Below, piece by piece: positions 26,030 through 35,085 of a stretch of 64,000 nucleotides of DNA. The stretch's first letter is position 1, and each line of letters starts with the position of its first letter. The DNA is from Halorubrum sp. 48-1-W (lineage in GTDB: Archaea; Halobacteriota; Halobacteria; Halobacteriales; Haloferacaceae), in assembly GCF_003287355.1 (NCBI RefSeq), contig NZ_QMIM01000021.1, positions 24,083-88,082 on the forward strand, given 5' to 3'. Made by a program: the position numbers and the translations under genes. The notes beneath the pieces were generated by a model. It did no database searches, had not been told where the DNA came from, and worked only from the letters and a program-made list of their open reading frames with translations.

Positions 26030-26956
26030 TTACCCGTCGGACGACTCGCTACTCCAGCCTTCCGGAACGTACTGCTGGAAGTCCGAGTCCTCCGAGACGG
26101 CCTCGGGGAAGAACAGCTGTTCCCCGTTCATCTGGTACTCCGAGATTGCCTCCTGGGCCTCGGGACTCGTGATCCACCCGATGTACGCCATCGCGAGGTC
26201 GTAGTTGGCGTTCTCGTGGACGCCGGGGTTGACCGCCATGATCCCGTAGGGGTTCGAGAGGATCTCCGGGCCATCCTCGATCGGACCCTGAACCAGAATG
26301 ACGAGGTCGATCTCCGAGCGCTGGGAGATGAACGTGCCGCGATCCGAGAGCGTGTACGCGCCCTGCTGGGTGGCGTTGTTCAGCGCCTCGCCCATCCCGG
26401 TGCCCGTCTCCTGGTACCAGTCGCCGCCGGGGTCGACGCCTGCCTCCTCCCAGAGGTTCAGCTCCTTCGTGTGCGTCCCGGAGTTGTCGCCGCGCGAGAC
26501 GAACGGGGCCTCCGCGTCGGCGATGGCGACGAGCGCCTCCGTCGCCGACTCCGTCCCCTCGATCCCCGCCGGATCGTCCTCCGGCCCGACGATGACGAAG
26601 TCGTTGAACATGAGGTCACGCCGGTTGACGCCGTAACCGTCGCTCATGAACTCGTCCTCGAGCCCGCGGGCGTGGACCATCACCACGTCGGCGTCGCCGT
26701 TCCGCGCCGACTCGAGGGCCGCACCGGTCCCCTGGGCGACCGCCTCGACGCTCACGCCGTACATGTCCTCGAAGTCGCCGTGGATCTCGTCGAGCAGTCC
26801 CGTGTCGTAGGTGCTCGTCGTGGTCGTGAGCGTGAGCGTTTCGCCCGCCACGCCCGCGCTCTGTTCCTCCTCACCCGTGAGCCCGGAACAGCCGGCGAGC
26901 CCGGCGAGCGTCCCCGTCCCTAGCGCCGTGAGCACCTCCCGACGATGTATCGACAT
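26030..26956 (-). CDS. tupA: Tungstate-binding lipoprotein (TupA-like), Tat substrate
   Basis: The solute-binding protein of the importer has 308 residues from the ATG at 26956. The N terminus [20 protein letters not shown], followed by AGCSG, is a twin-arginine signal with a lipobox cysteine, the usual haloarchaeal export route. [20 protein letters not shown] is the characteristic start of the TupA mature domain, whose TTTS motif helps hold tungstate. Next come [21 protein letters not shown] and [10 protein letters not shown] longer frame from 26983 adds nine residues before the signal and is less likely. Confidence 0.92.
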   Translation of the reverse strand: MSIHRREVLTALGTGTLAGLAGCSGLTGEEEQSAGVAGETLTLTTTTSTYDTGLLDEIHGDFEDMYGVSVEAVAQGTGAALESARNGDADVVMVHARGLEDEFMSDGYGVNRRDLMFNDFVIVGPEDDPAGIEGTESATEALVAIADAEAPFVSRGDNSGTHTKELNLWEEAGVDPGGDWYQETGTGMGEALNNATQQGAYTLSDRGTFISQRSEIDLVILVQGPIEDGPEILSNPYGIMAVNPGVHENANYDLAMAYIGWITSPEAQEAISEYQMNGEQLFFPEAVSEDSDFQQYVPEGWSSESSDG

Positions 26957-26966
26957 AGATACATCG
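26943..26966. promoter_or_regulatory. Inverted repeat over the tupA start codon
   Basis: The arms cgatgtatc (26943-26951) and gatacatcg (26958-26966) form a perfect 9-bp inverted repeat around the tupA ATG (26956). A TATA-like cgtatttg lies about 25 nt upstream, so the transcript is probably leaderless. A protein bound here would block initiation. It is a candidate operator for the ModE-like regulator. Confidence 0.65.
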
Positions 26967-27327
26967 ACCGTGGCGACACACAAATACGTTGTGGTCGTGG
27001 ACGAAACCGGATCCGGCTACTCACTCTCGGTTCCGATCGGCACGGGACCCCTCGATCTCGGATCGAGAAACACGGATGGCGTCGTTTGGTGGTCCGGTAC
27101 CGCGTCAGCAGCTCCCGACCCCCGTCTCCCGTTTCCCATCGACTCGCCGTTTCTCGTCGTGATAGACGTAATTGAAAACCGTTACTCCTCCGCGGCGGCG
27201 CGCGTCGCGATCACGGAGCGCGAGGGGGCGACCTCGTTCCCGTCCACGGCCGCCCGATCCGTGCCTCGCGGTGTCGTGGAGCCTCGTAACGGACGCGTTT
27301 ATACGCCTCGGCGGGGTATTCCGAGGT
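26967..27327. other. Intergenic region between tupA and Nog1-like gene
   Basis: The region carries the tupA promoter at its left end and the GTPase promoter at its right end (tttatac near 27300, 21-28 nt before the ATG). Short frames within it have no convincing start, codon pattern or family. An AT-richer patch, agacgtaattgaaaaccgtt, lies at about 27163-27182. Confidence 0.6.
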
Positions 27328-28314
27328 ATGATATTCGAGGGCCTCCCGACGACCCCCCGTTCGGAGGAGCTCGTCGACAAGGCGTTCTCGCGGGCAGCCC
27401 GCGCCGGTCGCGCGAAGCGCGGCCACGAGGCCCAGGAGTCGATGCTGCGGACGGCGGGAAACGTGCTCTCGGACAACCTCGAGAACGTGGTCGTCTCCTG
27501 GCCCGACTTCGGCTTCGACGTCGACCCGTTCTACTACGAGCTTGCCGACGCCATCGTCGACGTCGACCGCCTCCGACAGGCGCTCGCGCAGGTGATGTGG
27601 GCGAGCCGGCGGATCGAGTCGCTCCGCGACGAGTACACGACGAAGATCCGTAACTCAGACGTCGACACCGCGCGGAAACACCGCAAGCAGGCGTTCGCCC
27701 GCATGGCGGACGTCATGGACCAGATCGAAGACGACCTCCGGTACATCGGCGACTCCCGCGACGACCTGCGCGACTTGCCCGACATCCGGCCGGACGAGCC
27801 CGCGATCGTCGTCGCCGGCTACCCCAACGTCGGCAAGTCGTCGTTCGTCAACCGGGTCACCCGCGCCTCGAACGAGATCGCGGAGTACCCGTTCACGACC
27901 CGCGGCGTTCACGTCGGCCACTTCGAGCGCGACCACGTCCGCTACCAGATCGTCGACACGCCGGGCCTGCTCGACCGACCCGAGGACGAGCGCAACGACA
28001 TCGAGCGGCAGGCGGTGAGCGCGCTCGAACACCTCGCCGACGTCGTCCTCTTCGTGCTCGACCCCTCCGGCGACTGCGGCTACCCCCTCGACGTCCAGCT
28101 CGAGCTCCGCGAGGAGGTCCGGGCGCTCTTCGACGAGTCGATCCCGCTTCTCACCGTCGCGAACAAACACGACCGCTTCGACGCCGTGCGCGCCGAGGCC
28201 GTCGACGCGACGATGAGCGTCACCGAGGACGAGAACGTCGAGCGCGTCCTCGAGATGGCCGTCGAGGCGGTCGCCTTCGTGCCGGACCTCCCGACGCGCG
28301 ACCCCGAGGAGTAG
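27328..28314 (+). CDS. NOG1-family GTPase
   Basis: The 328-residue protein belongs to the Obg/Nog1 GTPases that act in large-subunit ribosome assembly. It starts at the ATG at 27328 behind a TATA box, apparently leaderless. The N-terminal helical NOG1 domain fills about residues 1-160 (MIFEGLPTTPRSEELVDKAF at the start). G1 is GYPNVGKSSF near 163, the switch region YPFTTRGVHVG, G3 is DTPGLLDR near 212 and G4 is NKHD near 285. There is no C-terminal extension as in eukaryotic Nog1. Confidence 0.93.
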   Translation: MIFEGLPTTPRSEELVDKAFSRAARAGRAKRGHEAQESMLRTAGNVLSDNLENVVVSWPDFGFDVDPFYYELADAIVDVDRLRQALAQVMWASRRIESLRDEYTTKIRNSDVDTARKHRKQAFARMADVMDQIEDDLRYIGDSRDDLRDLPDIRPDEPAIVVAGYPNVGKSSFVNRVTRASNEIAEYPFTTRGVHVGHFERDHVRYQIVDTPGLLDRPEDERNDIERQAVSALEHLADVVLFVLDPSGDCGYPLDVQLELREEVRALFDESIPLLTVANKHDRFDAVRAEAVDATMSVTEDENVERVLEMAVEAVAFVPDLPTRDPEE

Positions 28315-28346
28315 TCCCCTCCCGAACCCTGCGGCGTCGGCCTCGC

Positions 28347-30602
28347 TCACTTGACACTCGGTTCCTCGTCGTCGTTCCCGGCGTCGTCGTTCTCGTCGCC
28401 GTCGTTCCCGGCGTCGTCGTTCTCGTCGCCGTCGTTTCCGTTGTCCCCGTCGTTTCCGTTGTCCCCGTCGTTTCCGTTGTCCCCGTCGTTCCCGGCGTCG
28501 GTTCCGTCCTCCGTATCCCTGTCGTCGTGATCCGTGATCACCGCCGGCTCCGGCGGCCGGTCGTCCTCGTCGTTCTCGTCCTCGTCGGGGTCGTCGTGAT
28601 CGGTGACGATCGCGGGCTCCGACGGTTCGTCGTCGGCTTCTCCGCCCTCCTCCCGGTCGTCGTCCACCCCGTTCGGGCCGACCGCGTCGGCGTCGTCGCC
28701 CCGGTCCTTCCGGACCTCCGTCCCGCTCGAGCCGTCCGGGTCGCGTTCGACGGCCCCGTTCGGCGGGCCGGTCTCCCGCCGCCCGGAGCCGAACAGCCGG
28801 TCGCGGATCGACCGACTGCTCGGCCGCTCGGCGAGCAGTACCGAGCAGTCCACGTCGTGGATCACGTCGAGGTGGAGCGAGTTCGAGACGAGCCGCGAGA
28901 GCAATCCCTTCTCGGTCGCGCCGATGACCACGAGCGTGTGCTCTTTCGCCTCCCGGACGATCGCCGCCTCGACGTCGCCGCCGTCGTCGACGACCCGTTC
29001 GGCGTCGTCGACGTCGTTCTCGTCGGCCCACGCGGCGAGGAAGCGCTCACCCCGCTCGCGGTCCGCCGGTCCGTCGACGACGTGTAACAGCGTCACCTCG
29101 GCGTCGGCGGTTCGCGAGAGCACGCTCGCCACCTCCGCGCCCAGTTGCGAGTCCGGGCCGCCGGACGTGGGCAACAGGACCCGCGAGGTGTCCAGGTCGG
29201 TCTCGCTCAGGATGAGGAAGTCACACGGGAGCTGGTTGGTGAGCTCGTCTATCGGCCGCTCCGCGCGGGCGGCGTTCCAGAGCTGGTCCTCGCCCCACCC
29301 CATCAGCACCGCCTCGGGACGGGTCCGGCGGGCCATGTTGAACACCTCCTCGAAGGAGCGGTGCGTGACCACCGTCGAGGTCGACACGTCGACGTCGTAG
29401 CCCTCGGCGGTCTCCCGGAGGCCAGTCATCCCCTCCGCGGAGACGTCGGCGATCCGGCCCGCCCCCGCCGACAGCGACATCCGCTCGGGGGCCTGGACGA
29501 CGTGGACGATGTGGACGAGCCCGTCCTCGTGGTCGCTCGCAAGTCGGCTCGCGAGCTCGACGATCGGTCCGTCAGTCCGCGGGTTCGAGATGGGGACCAT
29601 GATCCGGTGGCCCTCGCTCGCGAACAGCGTCGCCTCCGTGGCGTCGAGGATGGGGACGTACGACCGCCCCGCAGCCCGGCCGAGCAGCCACTCGGGCACG
29701 GTGAGCCGGCGGTTCATCCCCTCGAAGCGCGCCTCCTCGAGCCGCTCCTCGCTGGTCTGGAAGTAGTTGACCAGCGTGACGAGCACCACGCCGCCGACCG
29801 TGTTGCCGAGGAGCACCGGGAGCACGAACCCGAACAGCCCGTCGTAGAGGGTGACGTCGCCGCCGTAGAGCCCGATGGCGCCGACGAACAGCAGGTACAA
29901 CACCTCCGTAAAGGAGACCACGACGTGGTAGAGGTTCCCGAGCGGGATCGCGAGGAACGCGAGGTAGACGACGAGCAGGCGGGTGACGGAGTTCGTCGAG
30001 GCGAAGCCGACCCAGACTACGCCGGCGACGATCAGCCCCGCCACCGCCGCCTTGAAAAAGAGCGGCCAGAAGCCGACGTCGAACCCGCTACTGGAGACGT
30101 AGATCGCGGCGTCGACGGTGTCGCCGGAGAAGACGCCGCCGTACGAGAGGACGAGCGCGCCGACCGCGCCGCCGGTGAAGTTGCCCGCGAGGACGATCCC
30201 CCAGTGGCGCAACAGCGTCGGGACGCTGGCGAGCCGCTCGAGGGTCAACGCCACCGGCGGTAGCGTGTTCTCCGTGTACAGCTGGTAGCCGCCGATGATG
30301 ATGTAGATGAACCCCAACGGGTACAACGCGACGCTCAATATCGGGTGGCCGTCGGTCGCGTCGGTCAACGAGACGTACAACAGGAACGTGATCGTGATCG
30401 CCAACCCGGCGGCGACGCCGCTGAAGAACAGCTCGCGCCGGCCCGAGGTCACCTCCTCGTCGGCCGCGGCAACGATCCGCTGGAACACCTCGTCCGACGA
30501 GAAGCGGTCCCGGACCGCCTCGCCGACGGCGGGCGCACCGCTTCGCGATCGCTCGACCACCTCTCGCATGGAGTCGTCGTCGGGGTCGGTGGGGCCCGTC
30601 AC
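28347..30602 (-). CDS. Formate/nitrite transporter fused to UspA domains
   Basis: The 751-residue protein has an N-terminal FNT channel domain of about six helices (residues 50-290, with AGNFTGGAVGAL and LGNTVGGVVLVTLVNYF), then two UspA-like nucleotide-binding domains (IMVPISNPRTDGPIVELASR near 340, RVLLPTSGGPDSQLGAEVAS near 475, VIGATEKGLLSRLVSNSLH near 560). An acidic tail of about 150 residues ends in (NDGDNG)-type repeats. GTG 30602 is chosen because a TATA box (ttttatta on the minus strand) lies about 25 nt upstream. The channel probably moves small anions, with the Usp domains as a regulatory cytoplasmic part. The transported ion is not known. Confidence 0.88.
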   Translation of the reverse strand: MTGPTDPDDDSMREVVERSRSGAPAVGEAVRDRFSSDEVFQRIVAAADEEVTSGRRELFFSGVAAGLAITITFLLYVSLTDATDGHPILSVALYPLGFIYIIIGGYQLYTENTLPPVALTLERLASVPTLLRHWGIVLAGNFTGGAVGALVLSYGGVFSGDTVDAAIYVSSSGFDVGFWPLFFKAAVAGLIVAGVVWVGFASTNSVTRLLVVYLAFLAIPLGNLYHVVVSFTEVLYLLFVGAIGLYGGDVTLYDGLFGFVLPVLLGNTVGGVVLVTLVNYFQTSEERLEEARFEGMNRRLTVPEWLLGRAAGRSYVPILDATEATLFASEGHRIMVPISNPRTDGPIVELASRLASDHEDGLVHIVHVVQAPERMSLSAGAGRIADVSAEGMTGLRETAEGYDVDVSTSTVVTHRSFEEVFNMARRTRPEAVLMGWGEDQLWNAARAERPIDELTNQLPCDFLILSETDLDTSRVLLPTSGGPDSQLGAEVASVLSRTADAEVTLLHVVDGPADRERGERFLAAWADENDVDDAERVVDDGGDVEAAIVREAKEHTLVVIGATEKGLLSRLVSNSLHLDVIHDVDCSVLLAERPSSRSIRDRLFGSGRRETGPPNGAVERDPDGSSGTEVRKDRGDDADAVGPNGVDDDREEGGEADDEPSEPAIVTDHDDPDEDENDEDDRPPEPAVITDHDDRDTEDGTDAGNDGDNGNDGDNGNDGDNGNDGDENDDAGNDGDENDDAGNDDEEPSVK
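28377..28494. repeat. Asp/Asn/Gly-coding tandem repeats in the FNT-UspA tail
   Basis: Repeats such as ccgtcgtttccgttgtcc (18 bp, about three units) and a longer cgttcccggcgtcgtcg unit with gttctcgtcg (two units) encode NDGDNG and DENDDAG repeats at the C terminus. They are likely to vary in number between strains. Confidence 0.85.
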
Positions 30603-30698
30603 TGCCCTACACAGGGAAACCGTAATAAAAAGTACTTGCTCTTTCCCCCGACCGAGGGGCTCGGACGCCCGCCTCGGACTCGCGCACTTCGTGGCTGT

Positions 30699-31991
30699 TC
30701 ACGCCCGGTCGACGGTCACGAGCCGGACCTCGACGCGCGGATCTCCGGGAGCCACCGCGTCGATCCGCCCCTCGAGTGTCGTCGCCGCCCCGTCGATCGA
30801 GACCCCGGGCGGCGCGCCGACCGTGACGACCACGCGCTCCGTCTCCCGCGGCGGGATCGTCCCGGTGCGTTCGATCTCCAGTTCGAGCAGCTCGGCCTCC
30901 GGATCGAGCGCCGCCAGTTCGTCGCCGACCGCGTTCCGGATGTCGGTCTCCGTGGTGGACGCGACGTAGCTGTCGTAGGTGACGCCGCCGAGGAACACGC
31001 TCAACATCGCGATCGCGGCGACGAGGACGACGACGCGTTTCACGAGCGCCGCCTGCGCCTCGTCCTCGCGGAACCAGTGCTCGGGGCGGTACCCCTCGTA
31101 CCACAACATCACGAGCGCTGCGAGGTTGATCGAGAGCACGTTCACCGCGACGATCACGCCCGCGCCGATCACGAGCCGCGGGATCGAGAAGGCGATCCCG
31201 ATGCCGACGGCGGCCGCCGGCGGGATCAACGCGACCGCGATCATCACGCCGACGAGCGTGGCTGAGATGCCCGACATGAGCGAGACGATCCCCGCGACGC
31301 CGGCCCCGATCGCCACCGCGAGCACGAGCACGCTCGGGGCGAGCCGCTCCGCGACCTCGGCGAGTTCGAGCGGGTCGATGCCAGGTGGAACCAGTCCCAA
31401 CGTCCGGAGCGACACGGCGAACAGCGTCGCAGCCCCGATCGCGACGATGACGCCGAGCAATTGCATCCGAACCCCACGCCGGAACATCTCCTCGTCGTCG
31501 ACGACGGTGCCGATGGCCGCCGACATCGCGGGTCCGATCAGCGGGGCGATCACCATCGACCCCACGACGGTCGCCGGCGAGTCCAAAAGCAGGCCGGCCG
31601 TGGCGATCACGGCCGATATCACCGTCATCATGATGTACGTCCGCATTCCCGAGGCGAGCTCGTCCGCCTTCGCCTGGAGCTCCTGTCTCGAGATCCGGTC
31701 CTCGTCGCGGTCCGACTCCTCGGCGTACTCGGCCTTCAACGCCTCGAAGCGCCGGGAGATGACCGTCTCGGCCGCGACGATGACCGTGTAGGTCCTGTCG
31801 TCGATGCCGGCCTCGCCTAGCCGCTCGAGGACGGGCTCGACGGCCGCCTTCGGTAGCGCGAACGTCGCGACGCCCGTGTACTCGCGGTTGCTCGTCTCGT
31901 CGGTGACGACGTAGTCGACCCCTTCCTCCTCGAGTGCGCGTACGACGGCTGTGCGCTTCCCCGCCGGGATCATGACCTGTACGAGTCGCAC
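30699..31991 (-). CDS. TIGR00341/DUF389-family membrane protein
   Basis: This 430-residue membrane protein of unknown function starts at GTG 31991. It has a soluble ACT-like N-terminal domain (about residues 1-90, MRLVQVMIPAGKRTAVVRAL), then six or more helices carrying the DUF389 signatures SPATVVGSMVIAPLIGPAMS near 137 and VGVMIAVALIPPAAAVGIG near 245, and a C-terminal soluble domain. The proline- and glycine-rich helix pair suggests a transport or channel function, but none is established. Confidence 0.88.
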   Translation of the reverse strand: MRLVQVMIPAGKRTAVVRALEEEGVDYVVTDETSNREYTGVATFALPKAAVEPVLERLGEAGIDDRTYTVIVAAETVISRRFEALKAEYAEESDRDEDRISRQELQAKADELASGMRTYIMMTVISAVIATAGLLLDSPATVVGSMVIAPLIGPAMSAAIGTVVDDEEMFRRGVRMQLLGVIVAIGAATLFAVSLRTLGLVPPGIDPLELAEVAERLAPSVLVLAVAIGAGVAGIVSLMSGISATLVGVMIAVALIPPAAAVGIGIAFSIPRLVIGAGVIVAVNVLSINLAALVMLWYEGYRPEHWFREDEAQAALVKRVVVLVAAIAMLSVFLGGVTYDSYVASTTETDIRNAVGDELAALDPEAELLELEIERTGTIPPRETERVVVTVGAPPGVSIDGAATTLEGRIDAVAPGDPRVEVRLVTVDRA

Positions 31992-32108
31992 GGTCCGTGC
32001 TCTTCGCGGCGAGGCTTATAATCGGTGGTCGCCGTTCTCTACGGTCCGGCCGATCGGCGGCTTCGGGGGGTTCCAGCGGATCGGGACGTCGTCGGAAACG
32101 GAACTTTA

Positions 32109-32390
32109 ATGCGCGAATCGCTCCCAGTTCCCGACGAGATGCTCTCGCCGCTGTTCATCGACACGTTCCTGCTCGATTATCACCTCGGGCACGTCCTGTT
32201 GCTCGCGTTCGTCGCCTCGCTGCTCGGGGTGCTCCCGCTGAAGTCACAGAAGGTGATCGCCGCGGTGATCATCACCTTCGGCCTGATATTCTCGATGTCC
32301 CCATACACGACCATGCCGGCGTGGTACATCCTCCTCGGGATCGGTCTGGTGGTCATCGGGCCGTTGCTGTGGACGACGGCCGACTCGTAG
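32109..32390 (+). CDS. Small two-span membrane protein
   Basis: This 93-residue hypothetical protein starts at the ATG at 32109. A frame from 32025 is open but runs through the promoter region. Hydrophobic helices span about residues 25-45 (VLLLAFVASLLGVLPL) and 47-85 (VIAAVIITFGLIF, WYILLGIGLVVIGPLLW). It is probably a conserved haloarchaeal protein with no assigned function. Confidence 0.7.
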   Translation: MRESLPVPDEMLSPLFIDTFLLDYHLGHVLLLAFVASLLGVLPLKSQKVIAAVIITFGLIFSMSPYTTMPAWYILLGIGLVVIGPLLWTTADS

Positions 32391-32547
32391 CCCCCGTCGC
32401 GTCCCCGTCCGTCCCGACTTCCCCGCGTCCCCGTCCGTCCCGACCTCCCCGCTGTGTCCTCTCGATCCCGTCCCCTCCCGTGTTCCCCCGGTCTCGACCC
32501 CGATCGCGATCCCGCTCCTTTTTGACTCCCCGGAGCAACGCCTCCGC

Positions 32548-33429
32548 ATGGTCACGGTACGGGCACCCGCAACCAGCGCGAACCTCGGGAGCGGCTTCGA
32601 CGTCTTCGGGGCGGCGCTCTCGCGGCCCGCGGACGTCGTCACGGTCGAGCGGGCCGACCGGACCACCATCGAGGTGACCGGCGTCGGGGCCCAGTACATC
32701 CCGGAGGACCCCGACGGCAACACCGTCGGGGCGGTCGTCGAGGCGCTCGACGCGCCCGCGAACATTCACATCGACAAGGGCGTCCGCCCGGCGTCCGGGC
32801 TCGGCTCCTCGGCGGCCAGCGCCGCGGGCGCGGCGGTCGCGCTCAACCGGCTGTACGACCGCGGGTACTCCCGCGAGGAGCTCGTCCCCATCGCCGCCGA
32901 GGGCGAGGCGGTCGTCTCCGGCGTCGCCCACTCCGACAACGTCGCGCCCTCGCTTCTCGGCGGCTTTACGATCACGACGACCGCCGGCACCCACAGCGTC
33001 GACGCCCGCGTCCCCCTCGTGGTGTGTCTCCCCGACGTGGCGGTCTCGACGCGGGATGCCCGCCGGGTCGTCCCCGAGACCGCCTCGATGGACGACCTCG
33101 TCGAGACCGTCGGCAACGCGGCAACGCTCGCGGTCGGGATGTGTCGCTCGGACCCGACGCTCGTCGGCGCGGGCATGAGCGACCCGGTCGTCACGCCCGA
33201 ACGCGCCCGGCTCATCACCGGCTACGACGCGGTCCACGACGCCGCCCTCGCAGCGGGTGCGACCGGCGTCACGGTGAGCGGGGCCGGCCCCGCGGTCGTC
33301 GCAGTCTGCCGTGGGGGGGACCGACAGGCGATCGCGGCCGCCATGCTCGACGCGTTCGCCGACGCCGACATCGACGCCCGCGCCTACCAGACCCGGATCG
33401 GCGGGGGCGCGACGGTGTTGGAGGAGTAG
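32548..33429 (+). CDS. thrB: Homoserine kinase
   Basis: This GHMP-family kinase phosphorylates homoserine in threonine synthesis. The 293-residue protein begins MVTVRAPATSANLGSGFDVF, with the ATP-binding GHMP motif PASGLGSSAASAAGAAV near residue 80 and the C-terminal GVTVSGAGPAVVAV near 240. Length and motifs match archaeal ThrB. No other threonine gene is adjacent. Confidence 0.95.
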   Translation: MVTVRAPATSANLGSGFDVFGAALSRPADVVTVERADRTTIEVTGVGAQYIPEDPDGNTVGAVVEALDAPANIHIDKGVRPASGLGSSAASAAGAAVALNRLYDRGYSREELVPIAAEGEAVVSGVAHSDNVAPSLLGGFTITTTAGTHSVDARVPLVVCLPDVAVSTRDARRVVPETASMDDLVETVGNAATLAVGMCRSDPTLVGAGMSDPVVTPERARLITGYDAVHDAALAAGATGVTVSGAGPAVVAVCRGGDRQAIAAAMLDAFADADIDARAYQTRIGGGATVLEE

Positions 33430-33466
33430 CGTCGGCGAGGTCGGCCGTCGCCGTCCCGCCTTCGGC

Positions 33467-34696
33467 TCACGACCGCCGGATCGGCGAGGTCATACAGTGG
33501 ATCCCGCCGCCCCCGTTCGTGAGGTTGTCCGGGTCGAGTCCCTCGCCGTCCGGCAACACCTCGACGCCCTCGCGTTTCAGCCGTTCGATGGTCCGGTTCT
33601 CCTCGGGGTCGTACTCGCCGTCGTCGGTCTCGTAGATGGGGAGGACGGTCCCGTCCGAGACGGTGAGGAAGTTGGTCGCCCACCGCTCCGGGTAGGGCGC
33701 GTCGACGACCTCGTAGCCGTGGCGGTCGAGCAGCTCGGCGACGGTCTCCTCGCCCCGGCGCTCGTACCCGTCGCCGGCCCGCTCGAACACCTCGACGGTC
33801 GCGGCCTCGATCAGCGGCTCGCGCGCGACCGCGAGCCCCTCGGCGGCGACGTTGAGCCAGCCGTCGAGGTGTAACAGTCGCGAGGAGGTACCGTGCTCGA
33901 CGGCGAGCCGCTCGTCGGCCGCGAGCGGCGGCCGGACCAACCCGACCTCGTCGTAGCCGACCGCGCCCGCTTCGAGCAGCTCCAGTCCGCCGTCGTAGGT
34001 GGTCCGGAAGACGGTCTCCTCGCCGTCCTCAAGCGCCGAGACGCCCACGAGCGCGAACTCGCCGAGCGGGAGGAAGTCCCCGCCCTCGAGGGTCTCGGTC
34101 GCGCTCGTCCGGTGGGCGATCGACGCCCCGCGGGCGCGCCACGCCGCCTCGATCAGCGGTCGCTCCCGCCGCCGGGTCGCGGTGCCGAGCCGAGGCAGGA
34201 TCGGGCCGCGGTCGCCGACGAGCTGGCAGTCGCGCTGGAAGTAGAGGTTCGTCACCGCGCGCTCGACGCGGACGCTCGTGTCGACCGTTTCGCCAGCTTC
34301 GTCCGTCGCGTCCGACCCGCCGGTCCGCCCGACCGTCGGCCCGAGCAGGACGGCCTGGAGCCGCTCGTAGGCCGACGCCTCCTCGAGGTTCTCCGCGAGT
34401 TCCTCGCGCGTCGGCGGGGCCGGACCGCCGCCGTCGACGTCTATCGCCTCCGCCAAGAACTCCCGGAGGACGCCGCCGTCGGCGAGGTCCTCGTGGAGGT
34501 GGCGGACCTCGACGCCCGCGTCCTCGAGGGCCTCGACCATCCGCCGGTGCTCGCGTTTCGCCTCGCGCACGGAGAACGGCCGCGCGAAGTGGTTCGGTCC
34601 CGGGTCCATCGCGCCGATCGCCGCCTCGATCCCCGGCTCGTGAACCCGCACCGCGCGCAACGTGTCGTACTCCGCCTCGACTGTCGGCTCCGGCAT
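33467..34696 (-). CDS. Arginine deiminase / dimethylargininase-family enzyme
   Basis: The 409-residue protein has the pentein fold of guanidino-group-modifying enzymes. LEGGDFLPLGEFALVGV near residue 203 supplies the substrate-binding Asp, HLDGWLNV near 277 the catalytic-type His, and the C-terminal GGGIHCMTSPI the nucleophilic Cys. These are the family's active-site blocks. Candidate substrates are arginine, methylarginines or agmatine-like compounds. The sequence alone does not decide between them. An acidic insertion lies at about residues 130-150. Confidence 0.85.
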   Translation of the reverse strand: MPEPTVEAEYDTLRAVRVHEPGIEAAIGAMDPGPNHFARPFSVREAKREHRRMVEALEDAGVEVRHLHEDLADGGVLREFLAEAIDVDGGGPAPPTREELAENLEEASAYERLQAVLLGPTVGRTGGSDATDEAGETVDTSVRVERAVTNLYFQRDCQLVGDRGPILPRLGTATRRRERPLIEAAWRARGASIAHRTSATETLEGGDFLPLGEFALVGVSALEDGEETVFRTTYDGGLELLEAGAVGYDEVGLVRPPLAADERLAVEHGTSSRLLHLDGWLNVAAEGLAVAREPLIEAATVEVFERAGDGYERRGEETVAELLDRHGYEVVDAPYPERWATNFLTVSDGTVLPIYETDDGEYDPEENRTIERLKREGVEVLPDGEGLDPDNLTNGGGGIHCMTSPIRRS

Positions 34697-35085
34697 GTGA
34701 TGGTGTCGCGTACCGAACTCGCACGAATAAACGGATCGGGATCGGTCGATGGGTGTATGATCGTTGCTGGCGCGGTGAACGTCCTCAAAGCCCCAGCCTC
34801 ACGGCTGCCCCTTTGAGTCCCGTCCCGCACAGCCCCGCAACCGCACCTCACGCCTCCCCAGCCTCGCTGCTCACTTCGTTCACAGCGTCCCTCGCGGGCT
34901 GCTCGCGCCCCGGTGGGGCGCTCGCAGGCGCAGGGCGAGAGCGACGCTCTCGCTTGAAGCCGGCGCGAAGCGCCGGCGACGCCACCGCAACTCGGTCATT
35001 GGTTCTCTTGCTCTGAAAACACGAAGCGAAACCCTGCTGAGAACAGTTCTCCGGCACTTCCCGCGTACGGCGTCCGTCTCCCGAT
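34697..35085. other. Intergenic region holding interspersed element copy B
   Basis: The gap between the deiminase-type gene and pdxS (both on the minus strand) is almost filled by repeat copy B. The deiminase promoter lies at the left edge. No gene is supported in either strand. Confidence 0.8.
34759..35016 (+). repeat. Interspersed structured element, copy B
   Basis: It starts gatcgttgctggcgcggtga and has the compact core CTCAAAG-CCCC-AGCC-TCAC-GGCT-GCCC-CTTTGAG (34784-34817), a stem with a C-rich internal loop. Next come the block CCGCACCTCACGCCTCCCCAG, and then hairpins including a perfect 8-bp stem gccggcgcgaagcgccggc at 34959-34977. It ends near gccaccgcaactcggtc. It has the shortest core of the four copies. 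Confidence 0.85.

Noticed and set aside
28377..28494. CRISPR-like array in the FNT-UspA tail
   Set aside because: The repeats are in-frame codon repeats without spacers of constant length and unrelated sequence. They are simple tandem expansions.
34759..35016. tRNA or tRNA-like gene in the repeat core
   Set aside because: There is no T-loop (GTTCRAATC), no acceptor stem and no cloverleaf, only the two-helix core with a C-rich internal loop.
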